A program made the position numbers and the translations under genes. From the NCBI GenBank assembly GCA_040235565.1, contig JBECLA010000029.1:1-15264 (forward strand): 15,264 nt of DNA. The letters run 5' to 3'. The notes below the pieces were generated by a model, which did not search any database, was not told where the DNA came from, and saw nothing but the letters and a program-made list of their open reading frames with translations. How positions within the stretch are numbered: the first letter of the stretch is position 1; every line of letters starts with the position of its first letter. Below are positions 7,428-13,771 of the stretch, in pieces. The DNA comes from JAHEIJ01 sp040235565 (GTDB taxonomy: Bacteria > Pseudomonadota > Gammaproteobacteria > UBA6429 > Thiohalophilaceae).

Positions 7428-7487
7428 GGTCAGTTGTTACCTTAACTATCTGGTCAATAAAACAATGCTGGAACGTCGATGCCGGGA

Positions 7488-7519
7488 AATGCAGATCCAC
7501 CGCCTGGTCGATCTGCATT
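7488..7519 (-). repeat. 10-bp-arm hairpin in the gcvH-gcvPA gap
   Basis: AATGCAGATC (7488-7497) and GATCTGCATT (7510-7519) are perfect complements around a 12-base loop. The hairpin is about 30 bases after the gcvH stop and about 60 before the gcvPA start, in the longest gap inside the operon. No T-tract follows on the minus strand. A role in message processing, or in setting the gcvH to gcvPA expression ratio, is possible but is inference. Confidence 0.55.
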
Positions 7520-7546
7520 ACCTTACTGTCAACGGCGCGTTTAGCT

Positions 7547-7942
7547 TCAGTCTTCTTCCTCGGCCACCAGTTCAATGTAGGCATCGGCATCCATCAAGCC
7601 ATCATACGCGCCTTCATCGGCCGGTTTGAGTTTAAATATCCAGCCATCGCCGTAGGGATCCTGATTGATGACTTCCGGTGTATCCGCAAGGGCTTCATTA
7701 CCGGCAATCACTTCTCCCGCCACCGGCATATACACATCGGAGGCGGCTTTAACCGACTCGACCACCGCGCAATCTTCACCATCGGCAAAGTCGCTGCCCT
7801 CATCCGGGACTTCAACGAAAACCAGATCCCCCAACAAATGCTGGGCATGATCGGTAATCCCGACTGTCAGGCTTCCATCATCTTCCCGTTTGACCCATTC
7901 ATGGCTTTTGGTATATCGCAGTTCCTGAGGCACGTTACTCAT
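7547..7942 (-). CDS. gcvH: Glycine cleavage system H-protein
   Basis: GcvH is the mobile lipoyl carrier that shuttles the aminomethyl group from the P-protein to GcvT and is then reoxidised by dihydrolipoamide dehydrogenase. The protein has 131 residues (usual length about 125-130). The N-terminal YTKSHEWVKRE is diagnostic. The lipoylation site is Lys65 in CAVVESVKAASDVY, and DPYGDGWIFKLKP follows near the C-terminus. The acidic tail ELVAEEED is a few residues longer than in E. coli. The ribosome binding site GAGGATT precedes the ATG. Loading Lys65 needs lipoate made by LipA, whose gene opens the same operon. The preceding gene is gcvT, 83 bases upstream. Confidence 0.97.
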   Translation of the reverse strand: MSNVPQELRYTKSHEWVKREDDGSLTVGITDHAQHLLGDLVFVEVPDEGSDFADGEDCAVVESVKAASDVYMPVAGEVIAGNEALADTPEVINQDPYGDGWIFKLKPADEGAYDGLMDADAYIELVAEEED

Positions 7943-8025
7943 GATTCAATCCTCGTTGCATTATTAATGTTGTTCGTTAATCAAGAGAGAAAATGCAGAT
8001 TCTCCCGTAGTATTTGTGAATTCGT

Positions 8026-9108
8026 TTACAGGCACGATTTGCCATTACGCGCAAACGGCGGTTTAACCACCGTGGCATTCAGTAATTTATTACGCACCTC
8101 AACCTTGCACTGGGCACCGATATCCACGGGCACCCGGGCAAAGGCAATGGATTTTTCCAGGGTCGGGGCATAACTGCCGCTGGTGATTTCACCGGCCTCC
8201 AGACCATCCACCACCACTTTCTGGTGGTTACGCAACACACCCTTGTCCTGCAGCACCAGTCCCACCAGTTTGCGTTTCACGCCATCTTGCCGTTGCGCTT
8301 CCAGGGCCTGACGACCAATAAAATCCCTGTCAGCCGGTTCCCACGCCACCGTCCAGGTCAGTGCCGATTCAAGCGGGGTGACGGATTCGTCCATATCGGC
8401 GCCATACAGATTCATTCCGGCTTCGAGTCGCAGGGTATCCCGTGCCCCGAGGCCACACGGCTTCACGCCGGCTTCGAGTAATTTTGACCACAAGGTACTG
8501 GCCTGTTCCGCCGGCACCATGATTTCATAGCCGTCCTCGCCGGTATAACCGGTGCGCGCCACCGCCATGCCATCCACTTGCCGCATGAAAAACACACCCA
8601 GATCCTGGACCTGGGGCGCAAGCTCACCCAGCGCCTGCTGTGCCCTGGCGCGGGCATCGGGGCCCTGGACCGCGATCATCGCAAGATCGTCACGCACTGT
8701 TAAGCTGAGGTTGAATTTTTTTGCCTGCGTTTCGATCCAGGCCAGATCCTTTTCAGTGGTGGCGGCATTGACCACCATGCGATAGAAATCATCCTCCAGG
8801 TAATACACGATCAAGTCATCGATCACCCCGCCCTTTTCATTGAGCATGCAGGAATACAATGCCTTGCCCTTGTCCTTGAGGCGCGCCACGTCGTTGGCGA
8901 GCAGGTAACGCAGAAAATTCCGGGTATCTTCACCCTTGAAGTCGATCACGGTCATGTGGGACACATCGAACATGCCGGCATCATTGCGCACCTGGTGATG
9001 CTCCTCGATCTGGGAGCCATAATTGATCGGCATGTCCCAGCCGCCAAAATCCACCATCTTGGCTTTCTGCGCCACATGCATGTCATAGAGGGGAGTTCGT
9101 TTACCCAT
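8026..9108 (-). CDS. gcvT: Glycine cleavage system T-protein (aminomethyltransferase)
   Basis: GcvT moves the methylene carbon from aminomethyl-lipoyl-GcvH to tetrahydrofolate, releasing ammonia and giving 5,10-methylene-THF. The protein has 360 residues (E. coli 364). It starts with TPLYDMHVAQKAKMVDFGGWDMP (about 5-27) and carries FDVSHM (47-52). The GGVIDDLIVYY segment (93-103) holds the conserved Asp of the folate site. RTGYTGEDGYEIMVP, GLGARDTLRLEAGMNLYG and a C-terminal SGSYAPTLEKSIAFARV match the family. AAAGGACA precedes the ATG at 9108. It lies 47 bases after the lipA stop, in the same transcription unit. Confidence 0.97.
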   Translation of the reverse strand: MGKRTPLYDMHVAQKAKMVDFGGWDMPINYGSQIEEHHQVRNDAGMFDVSHMTVIDFKGEDTRNFLRYLLANDVARLKDKGKALYSCMLNEKGGVIDDLIVYYLEDDFYRMVVNAATTEKDLAWIETQAKKFNLSLTVRDDLAMIAVQGPDARARAQQALGELAPQVQDLGVFFMRQVDGMAVARTGYTGEDGYEIMVPAEQASTLWSKLLEAGVKPCGLGARDTLRLEAGMNLYGADMDESVTPLESALTWTVAWEPADRDFIGRQALEAQRQDGVKRKLVGLVLQDKGVLRNHQKVVVDGLEAGEITSGSYAPTLEKSIAFARVPVDIGAQCKVEVRNKLLNATVVKPPFARNGKSCL

Positions 9109-9155
9109 TGATTGTCCTTTCTTGTTGTCGTGCCCTGGCTGACCGCATGATGAGG

Positions 9156-10067
9156 TTACTCATGCGCATGATATGACGAGCGAACCAGTGGTCCCGCCTT
9201 GACCCACTCAAAGCCCAGCTTGTGTGCTAACTCAGCATAGTCGTCAAACTCGGCCGGTTCCAGATAACGTAATACCGGCAAATGATAGCGACTGGGCCGC
9301 AGATACTGCCCCAGCGCGAGTCGCTGCACGCCGACCGCGCGCAAATCCCGCAAGACCTGGTCAACTTCGTCACGCGTTTCTCCCAGACCGAGCATCAGCG
9401 CTGACTTGGCTTCGATCCCGGGCTGGGCCGCCGCCAGCTTCAGCATGTCCAGCGAGCGTTGATAATCGGAACCCTTGCGTACCTTTTGATACAGCGACGG
9501 AACGGTTTCCACATTATGTCCCCATACCAGTTGCGGGGACCGGGTTGCCGAACGGACATCGTCCACTGCGGCACAAATGACATCAAGCGCCTGGGACTGA
9601 CAACGATAAAAATCCGGTGTCAGAAGCTCCAGGCCGATATCGGACTGCTGATCACGCAAGGCACGAATCGTCCGGGCATAGATCATCGCCCCCCCGTCAG
9701 GCAGATCATCACGATTCACCGAGGTCAGCACCACATAATCCAGGCCCATCTGTTGGACCGCGCCGGCGATCCGTTGCGGTTCTGCCTCATCCTGCCAGTG
9801 GGGTTTACCGGTTTTGACCGCGCAGAAACCGCACGCCCGGGTACAGGTATCGCCCAGCAACATGAAAGTGGCGGTGCCCGCACTCCAGCATTCCCCCCGG
9901 TTGGGACAACGGGCTTCCTCGCACACCGTATGCAGGGTCTGACCGTGCACGGCACGCGCGGTCTGGCTGTAGCGCGCATCTTCACCCAGCGGTTGGCGTA
10001 TCCAGGCCGGCATGCGACTGGCATTGGGCAGATGGGAATGGTCAAAGACCGGAATGATTTTCTGCAT
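9156..10067 (-). CDS. lipA: Lipoyl synthase LipA
   Basis: LipA is a radical-SAM enzyme that inserts two sulfurs into protein-bound octanoyl groups to make lipoyl. From the ATG at 10067 the protein has 303 residues, shorter at the N-terminus than E. coli LipA (321). The auxiliary cluster cysteines are Cys49, Cys54 and Cys60 (CEEARCPNRGEC), and the SAM-cluster cysteines are Cys75, Cys79 and Cys82 (CTRACGFC). TSVNRDDLPDGGA (115-127) and the C-terminal RSSYHAHE with the RSSY motif are present. Residues 172-183 form an insertion of about ten residues just before the conserved HN-ETVP motif. The same frame stays open upstream to 10193, but that part is the riboswitch and terminator, so translation surely starts at 10067; AGGAG lies 12 bases before it. 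lipB is not adjacent, although lipA often sits beside it. Confidence 0.92.
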   Translation of the reverse strand: MQKIIPVFDHSHLPNASRMPAWIRQPLGEDARYSQTARAVHGQTLHTVCEEARCPNRGECWSAGTATFMLLGDTCTRACGFCAVKTGKPHWQDEAEPQRIAGAVQQMGLDYVVLTSVNRDDLPDGGAMIYARTIRALRDQQSDIGLELLTPDFYRCQSQALDVICAAVDDVRSATRSPQLVWGHNVETVPSLYQKVRKGSDYQRSLDMLKLAAAQPGIEAKSALMLGLGETRDEVDQVLRDLRAVGVQRLALGQYLRPSRYHLPVLRYLEPAEFDDYAELAHKLGFEWVKAGPLVRSSYHAHE

Positions 10068-10090
10068 GGCTTGGCCGGGGCTCCTGTGGT

Positions 10091-10146
10091 GCAAAACAAA
10101 AGGGCGAAACAGACACGACCCTTTGTCGGAGGTGTTTGTTTCGCCC
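10091..10146 (-). terminator. Riboswitch-controlled intrinsic terminator before lipA
   Basis: On the minus strand GGGCGAAACA (10146-10137) pairs perfectly with TGTTTCGCCC (10111-10102). The loop region between them contains a further ACAC/GTGT pairing. TTTTGTTTTGC (10101-10091) follows as the T-tract. The terminator ends about 24 bases before the lipA start and directly follows the second glycine aptamer. The last bases of that aptamer's P1 stem (CAGAG) can also pair with the first TTTTG of the T-tract, so folding of the aptamer and full extension of the terminator compete. This supports glycine acting as an antitermination (ON) signal. Confidence 0.85.
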
Positions 10147-10305
10147 CTCTGTCCGGTAACCTGAGAGCTTGAGCCCCTTCGGCGGGCCGGCATTGCCGGC
10201 CTCTCTCCAGAGACAACCTGTTCCCTGCGGTCCTTTTGCCTGAGCGATTCCGGGCGGGTTGCGCCTTCGGCGGCTGTCTCGAAGGACAGCGCTCTCCCAC
10301 GGGGC
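10147..10305 (-). promoter_or_regulatory. Tandem glycine riboswitch upstream of lipA-gcvTH-gcvPA-tpx-gcvPB
   Basis: Two glycine aptamers lie in series on the minus strand. The first (about 10303-10224) reads GGGAGAG, then GCCGAAGGCGCAA, then CGCTCAGGCAAAAGGACCGC. The second (about 10212-10147) reads CTCTGGAGAGAGG, then GCCGAAGGGGC, then CTCTCAGGTTACCGGACAGAG. The repeated GGAGAG, GCCGAAGG and CTCAGG elements are the conserved glycine-riboswitch core. A short linker separates the aptamers, as in the cooperative tandem class. Known members of this class often control gcv operons and switch them on when glycine is abundant; the terminator just downstream fits that mode. Confidence 0.95.
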
Positions 10306-10323
10306 CTGCGGTTGATGGGGGCT

Positions 10324-10353
10324 ATCTTAGCGGTGCCGGGTTGACCAATACAA
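10324..10353 (-). promoter_or_regulatory. Candidate promoter for the glycine operon
   Basis: On the minus strand TAAGAT (10324-10329) stands 18 bases after TTGTAT (10348-10353). The -10 matches at four of six positions and the -35 at three. It lies about 20 bases before the first aptamer, the right place for a riboswitch leader start, but the boxes are weak. It sits in the short gap after the permease stop. Confidence 0.38.
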
Positions 10354-10370
10354 GGCTTGACAGCAATTAG

Positions 10371-11969
10371 TTAGGGGCCGGAGCGGCTGGGCCGAATCAG
10401 GAACCACAGGATTGGCAGGGTGCCGAGCACCAGCATCAATGCCGCCGGTGCCGCCAGCTCCAGCATCTCCTCACTCGCCTCGATCCAGATCCGCACCGGC
10501 AGGGTATCAAACCCGGTGGGACGCAGAATCAGGGTGGCCGGCAACTCCTTGAGGGTATCGATGAACACCAGCACCCAGGCACTGATGATCCCGCCACGGA
10601 TCATCGGCAGGGTGATCCGCCACAAGCGTTCCCAGGTGCGGGCGCCGAGATTACGGGCCGCCTGCTCGATCGACGGCGTCAGTTGCTGGGCGGCGGATTC
10701 CTGCGCATGGATCGCCAGCGGCAGAAACCGCACCACCATCGCCAGGATCAACACCAGCATGCCGCCGTATAACATGGGCAGATAGGCCAGGACGAACGCC
10801 AGCATCCCAAGGGCAATGACCGGTCCGGGCAGCACAAATCCCACGCTGGAGGCATGCAGGAAGGACTGGCTCAACAGGCTGCGCTCGCGGGCATGATACA
10901 GCGCTACCGGCAGTGCTGCGATGATCGTCAAGGTAGCGGCGGCCACACTCACGAACATCGAATTACCGACATAGCCCCAGAACTCACTGGTAATCAGGTC
11001 ATGCGCCCAGGCATGCCAGCTCCAGACCATCATCCAGGTCACCGGCAAAATCACGGCAAACAGGGTGATCAGGCCCAGCCACAACCAGATCATCGCCGTT
11101 TCAAAGGCGGTGGCACGTTGCGCACTGATGCGCTTGGCCTTGCCGCTGCCGTAATACCGTTGCCGATTACGGAAAAAACGCTCCAGCACCAGAAAGGTCA
11201 GACTCAGACTGACCAGCACCAGACTCAAACCCGCCGCGGCATTGAAATCAAACCGGCTGTTCATCTGCAGGTAAATGCTGAGCGTGAAGGTCTGGAAACG
11301 CAGCATGCTGACGGCGCCGAAGTCGGACAGCACATGCAGAACCACCACCGCCAGACCGGCGGCAATGGCGGGTCGTAATAACGGCAGATTGATGCGCCAG
11401 AACACCTGCGAGGGCCTGGCACCCTGAATACGCGCGGCTTCTTCGAGATCCTGTTGGGAACGGGACAAGGCATCCTGCACCAGCAGAAACACATAAGAAA
11501 ACCCGGCCAGCGTCAGCACGAAAGTGACGCCCGCGATGTTAAACAAGGACGGTGGGATGGTGCCGAACACATTGAGCCACAACTGACCTAACCAGCCGCG
11601 ATCCTCAAGTAACTCGGTATAAATGTGCGCGAACACATAGGTGGGGATGGTCAACGGCATGACCATCAGCCACACCGCCAACCGCCGACCGGGGAATTGT
11701 CGGCGTGCCACCCACCAGGCCGCGGACACGCCGAGTACCAGACAGCCGATTGCCACCAGCAAGGCCAGTGACAGCGTATTCCACAACAGGCCGGGCAGGC
11801 GACTGCTCCATAATCCCCGCCAGCCGTCGAGATCCAGTCCCAGGCTGCTGATGATGACAAACACCAGGGGAATGACCGCCGCCATGACCACCAGCAGGGC
11901 CAAAACGCCACGCCAGGTCACAAACGAGTGCAGTCGATACCAGGAATGCGGTAATACCAGTACGCTCAT
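10371..11969 (-). CDS. Ferric iron ABC transporter permease (FbpB-like, fused two-domain)
   Basis: This inner-membrane permease of a periplasmic-binding-protein ABC importer has 532 residues and about 12 membrane helices. It is two tandem binding-protein-dependent permease domains fused in one chain, as in FbpB/SfuB/HitB. Each half carries an EAA loop for ATPase docking: EEAARIQGARPSQVFWRINLPLLRP at 176-200 and EQAARNLGARTWERLWRITLPMIRG at 435-459, both with the conserved Gly. It follows the binding-protein gene by 46 bases and is probably under the same Fur site. The ThiP-type thiamine permease has a similar fold, but the adjacent iron-type binding protein and Fur box favour iron. No ATPase gene follows; the glycine riboswitch region begins right after the stop. 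The ribosome binding site is weak. Confidence 0.88.
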   Translation of the reverse strand: MSVLVLPHSWYRLHSFVTWRGVLALLVVMAAVIPLVFVIISSLGLDLDGWRGLWSSRLPGLLWNTLSLALLVAIGCLVLGVSAAWWVARRQFPGRRLAVWLMVMPLTIPTYVFAHIYTELLEDRGWLGQLWLNVFGTIPPSLFNIAGVTFVLTLAGFSYVFLLVQDALSRSQQDLEEAARIQGARPSQVFWRINLPLLRPAIAAGLAVVVLHVLSDFGAVSMLRFQTFTLSIYLQMNSRFDFNAAAGLSLVLVSLSLTFLVLERFFRNRQRYYGSGKAKRISAQRATAFETAMIWLWLGLITLFAVILPVTWMMVWSWHAWAHDLITSEFWGYVGNSMFVSVAAATLTIIAALPVALYHARERSLLSQSFLHASSVGFVLPGPVIALGMLAFVLAYLPMLYGGMLVLILAMVVRFLPLAIHAQESAAQQLTPSIEQAARNLGARTWERLWRITLPMIRGGIISAWVLVFIDTLKELPATLILRPTGFDTLPVRIWIEASEEMLELAAPAALMLVLGTLPILWFLIRPSRSGP

Positions 11970-12015
11970 GCGTTAAGTGTCCAACAAACCGTGGCGAGGC
12001 GCGAGCCAAACTGGC

Positions 12016-13020
12016 TTACGGCATACCCACCGCATCAATCAAATCCAGGGTCTTGTTGCGATACTTGCCCAGATCCGCCATCGGCACATTGGCAACCTTG
12101 TAACTGCCCGCCGCAGGCACTTCCGTTGCTGCCGCGACACCGGGACGGGTCGGGTATTCCCGGTTGGCGCTGGCAAACAACTCCTGTCCGGCTTCTGAAG
12201 TCACAAAATCAATAAACTTCTCCGCGGCCGCGGCATTTTTGCTGTGTTGACTGATTGCGACACCGGCCACATTCCAGGCCACACCCATGTCATCCTTGCC
12301 TTGATCCGGGAACAGGATACGAATCGGGGCATCGGGATGTTTATCCAGGTGGCGATAAATGTAGTAGTGATTCACCAGGCCGATAGCCTTTTTCCCGTCC
12401 GCTACCGCCATGACAATCTTGCTGTGTTTGTTGAACACACTGTTGTCCACATTGCGCTTCATCCCCGCCAGCCAGGCCCGGGTCTTTTCTTCCCCGGCTT
12501 TTTGCATGTAGACCGTCACCCCGGCAATGTAGCTTTCGTTGCTGCTGTGGGTGATGCCCAGCTTGCCCGCCAGGCGTGGGTCGGCCAGGTCAAACACGGA
12601 TTTTACAAAATCGGTCTCCTTCTGGTTGGTATTGACCACCAGCACCCGGGCGCGGGCGGATATCCCCAGCCAGTCATTGTCCGCTGACCGGTAGTTGGCC
12701 GGAATCCGCTCCGCCAGTGCGGCAGGCAGCGGTTTGAACAATTTCATATCGGCCCCTTTTTGCAGGTTGCCCGCGTCGTTGCTGACGTAGATGTCCGCGC
12801 TGGTACGTGCCCCTTCCAGCTTGAGTTTGTTCAGTAACGAGGTGGAGCTACCACTGTGCAGGACGACCTTGATTCCGGTCTGTTGACTGAAGGCCTCCAC
12901 CACCGGTTTGACAAAGCGATCGCTCCGGCCGGAATAGATGACCAGCTCTTCGGCTGTCGCCAATCCGCTGAACCCTAATAACCCTGCGAGTAACAGGGTA
13001 AATAAACCACTTCTCTTCAT
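12016..13020 (-). CDS. Periplasmic ferric iron-binding protein (FbpA/FutA-like)
   Basis: This is the substrate-binding protein that delivers Fe3+ to the permease. From the ATG at 13020 it has 334 residues. The signal peptide MKRSGLFTLLLAGLLGFSGLATA is probably cleaved after residue 23, leaving EELVIYSGRSDRF. The adjacent iron-ligand tyrosines appear at Tyr219-Tyr220 (NHYYIYR), matching the Tyr195-Tyr196 pair of mature Haemophilus FbpA. The His of Haemophilus FbpA near mature residue 9 is not present; SGRSDRF stands there, as in other branches of the family. ADIYVSNDAG, GKLGITHSSNES and ANREYPTRPGV are typical. I chose the ATG at 13020 because GGGTGAC precedes it and the signal peptide then begins MKR; an in-frame ATG at 13032 is possible. 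The gene sits directly under a Fur-type palindrome. Confidence 0.9.
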   Translation of the reverse strand: MKRSGLFTLLLAGLLGFSGLATAEELVIYSGRSDRFVKPVVEAFSQQTGIKVVLHSGSSTSLLNKLKLEGARTSADIYVSNDAGNLQKGADMKLFKPLPAALAERIPANYRSADNDWLGISARARVLVVNTNQKETDFVKSVFDLADPRLAGKLGITHSSNESYIAGVTVYMQKAGEEKTRAWLAGMKRNVDNSVFNKHSKIVMAVADGKKAIGLVNHYYIYRHLDKHPDAPIRILFPDQGKDDMGVAWNVAGVAISQHSKNAAAAEKFIDFVTSEAGQELFASANREYPTRPGVAAATEVPAAGSYKVANVPMADLGKYRNKTLDLIDAVGMP

Positions 13021-13033
13021 GTTGTCACCCATA

Positions 13034-13069
13034 TATATAGAATGTATTTACAAGTTTTGTTAATGATAA
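13034..13069 (-). promoter_or_regulatory. Candidate promoter of the iron-uptake operon
   Basis: Two pairings are possible on the minus strand. TTATCA (13064-13069) and TACATT (13041-13046) are 17 bases apart. TTAACA (13058-13063) and TATATA (13034-13039) are 18 apart. In both, the -35 box lies within the Fur palindrome, so bound Fur would block RNA polymerase. The first pair leaves room for a ribosome binding site in the leader and is preferred. Confidence 0.42.
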
Positions 13070-13086
13070 TTATTATCATTAACAAA
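13056..13086. promoter_or_regulatory. Fur box (iron-repression operator), 31-bp perfect palindrome
   Basis: The arms TTTGTTAATGATAAT (13056-13070) and ATTATCATTAACAAA (13072-13086) are exact complements around one T. The centre, TGATAAT-T-ATTATCA (13064-13078), is the full 7-1-7 Fur consensus with no mismatch. It lies about 45 bases before the iron-binding-protein start and overlaps the likely -35 box. Fur with Fe2+ should bind here and repress the binding-protein and permease genes when iron is plentiful. Confidence 0.9.
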
Positions 13087-13105
13087 TGCAATAAGCTTTG
13101 AACAA

Positions 13106-13711
13106 TTATTTCAGCCGTCGGATCCGGGCCCGGACGATGGCCGCATCCCCGATGTGATACTTGCCTTCGCAAAGCACATCACAGCATTCATTCAACTGAA
13201 GGAGCTCGCCATCGCGAAAATCCTCGGCCAGCAACCTGGCGTCATAAAGCATTTCCCGTACGGGCGGGCCCCCCGATTGGTGTTGCAACTGTTCAAAGGT
13301 AAAGGCCTCCAGAATCACCTGCCCACCGGGTTTGAGGGCTTGTAGCGCGGCACGATGCAGTCGCGCGCGGACGTCGGGGGAAAAATGGACATAAATGATC
13401 ACCACCAAATCAAACTCGTCTTGCGGTCATTCCCATTCTGTCAGATCAACGCATGCGGTTCGCAGACTGACGTTTCTTTCCTGCGCCAATACCTCGACCT
13501 TGCGTAAGCCGCTGGCGGAATAATCGACGGACAAAACCTGCAAACCCTGCGCGGCCAACCACACACCATTGCGCCCTTCCCCGTCACCGATCACCAGCAC
13601 GCGCTGACCCGGCTGAAACAGAGCGGCATGCGTGGTCAGATACACATTGGGCTGTGTGCCATAGGCAAAACCAGGTTCGGCGTAACGCTGTTCCCGGAAT
13701 TCCTTCTGCAT
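13106..13711 (-). pseudogene. TehB-like SAM-dependent methyltransferase broken by one in-frame TGA
   Basis: One continuous reading frame of 202 codons encodes a class I SAM methyltransferase of the small TehB-like type, but codon 95 is TGA (13427-13429). The N-terminal half begins MQKEFREQRYAEPGFAYGTQPN and holds the SAM-binding motif VLVIGDGEGRNGVWLA (38-53) and the acidic residue Asp63 in LSVDYSASGL. After the stop the same frame continues PQDEFDLVVIIYVHFSPDVRARLHR, then LKPGGQVILEAFT, to a normal end at 13106. The position before PQDEFD is often Trp in related proteins, so a TGG to TGA change is the simple explanation. No frameshift is needed and both halves retain family conservation, so the break is recent or is a sequencing error. 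Translation restart downstream is unlikely, because the nearest codon is TTG with no ribosome binding site. Confidence 0.8.
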
Positions 13712-13771
13712 ACCTTTTACTTTATGTATTGTTGATAGATGAACCAGGCTCTGCTGTCACCGCAAGCTTGT

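Noticed and set aside
9459..10172. Long plus-strand open frame (237 codons) opposite lipA and the riboswitch
   Set aside because: It is fully antisense to a certain gene, has no ribosome binding site or family signature, and its composition is a codon shadow of lipA.
10068..10193. In-frame N-terminal extension of LipA by 42 residues
   Set aside because: This stretch is the end of the second glycine aptamer and the terminator. The peptide has no LipA similarity and the only sensible ribosome binding site lies after the terminator.
10371..11969. Permease as thiamine transporter ThiP
   Set aside because: The fold is shared, but the adjacent binding protein has the iron-type Tyr-Tyr pair and a perfect Fur box controls the operon.
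13427..13429. TGA as selenocysteine codon in the methyltransferase
   Set aside because: No convincing stem-loop follows the TGA, the family does not use selenocysteine, and Trp is the expected residue, so a nonsense change or error is simpler.
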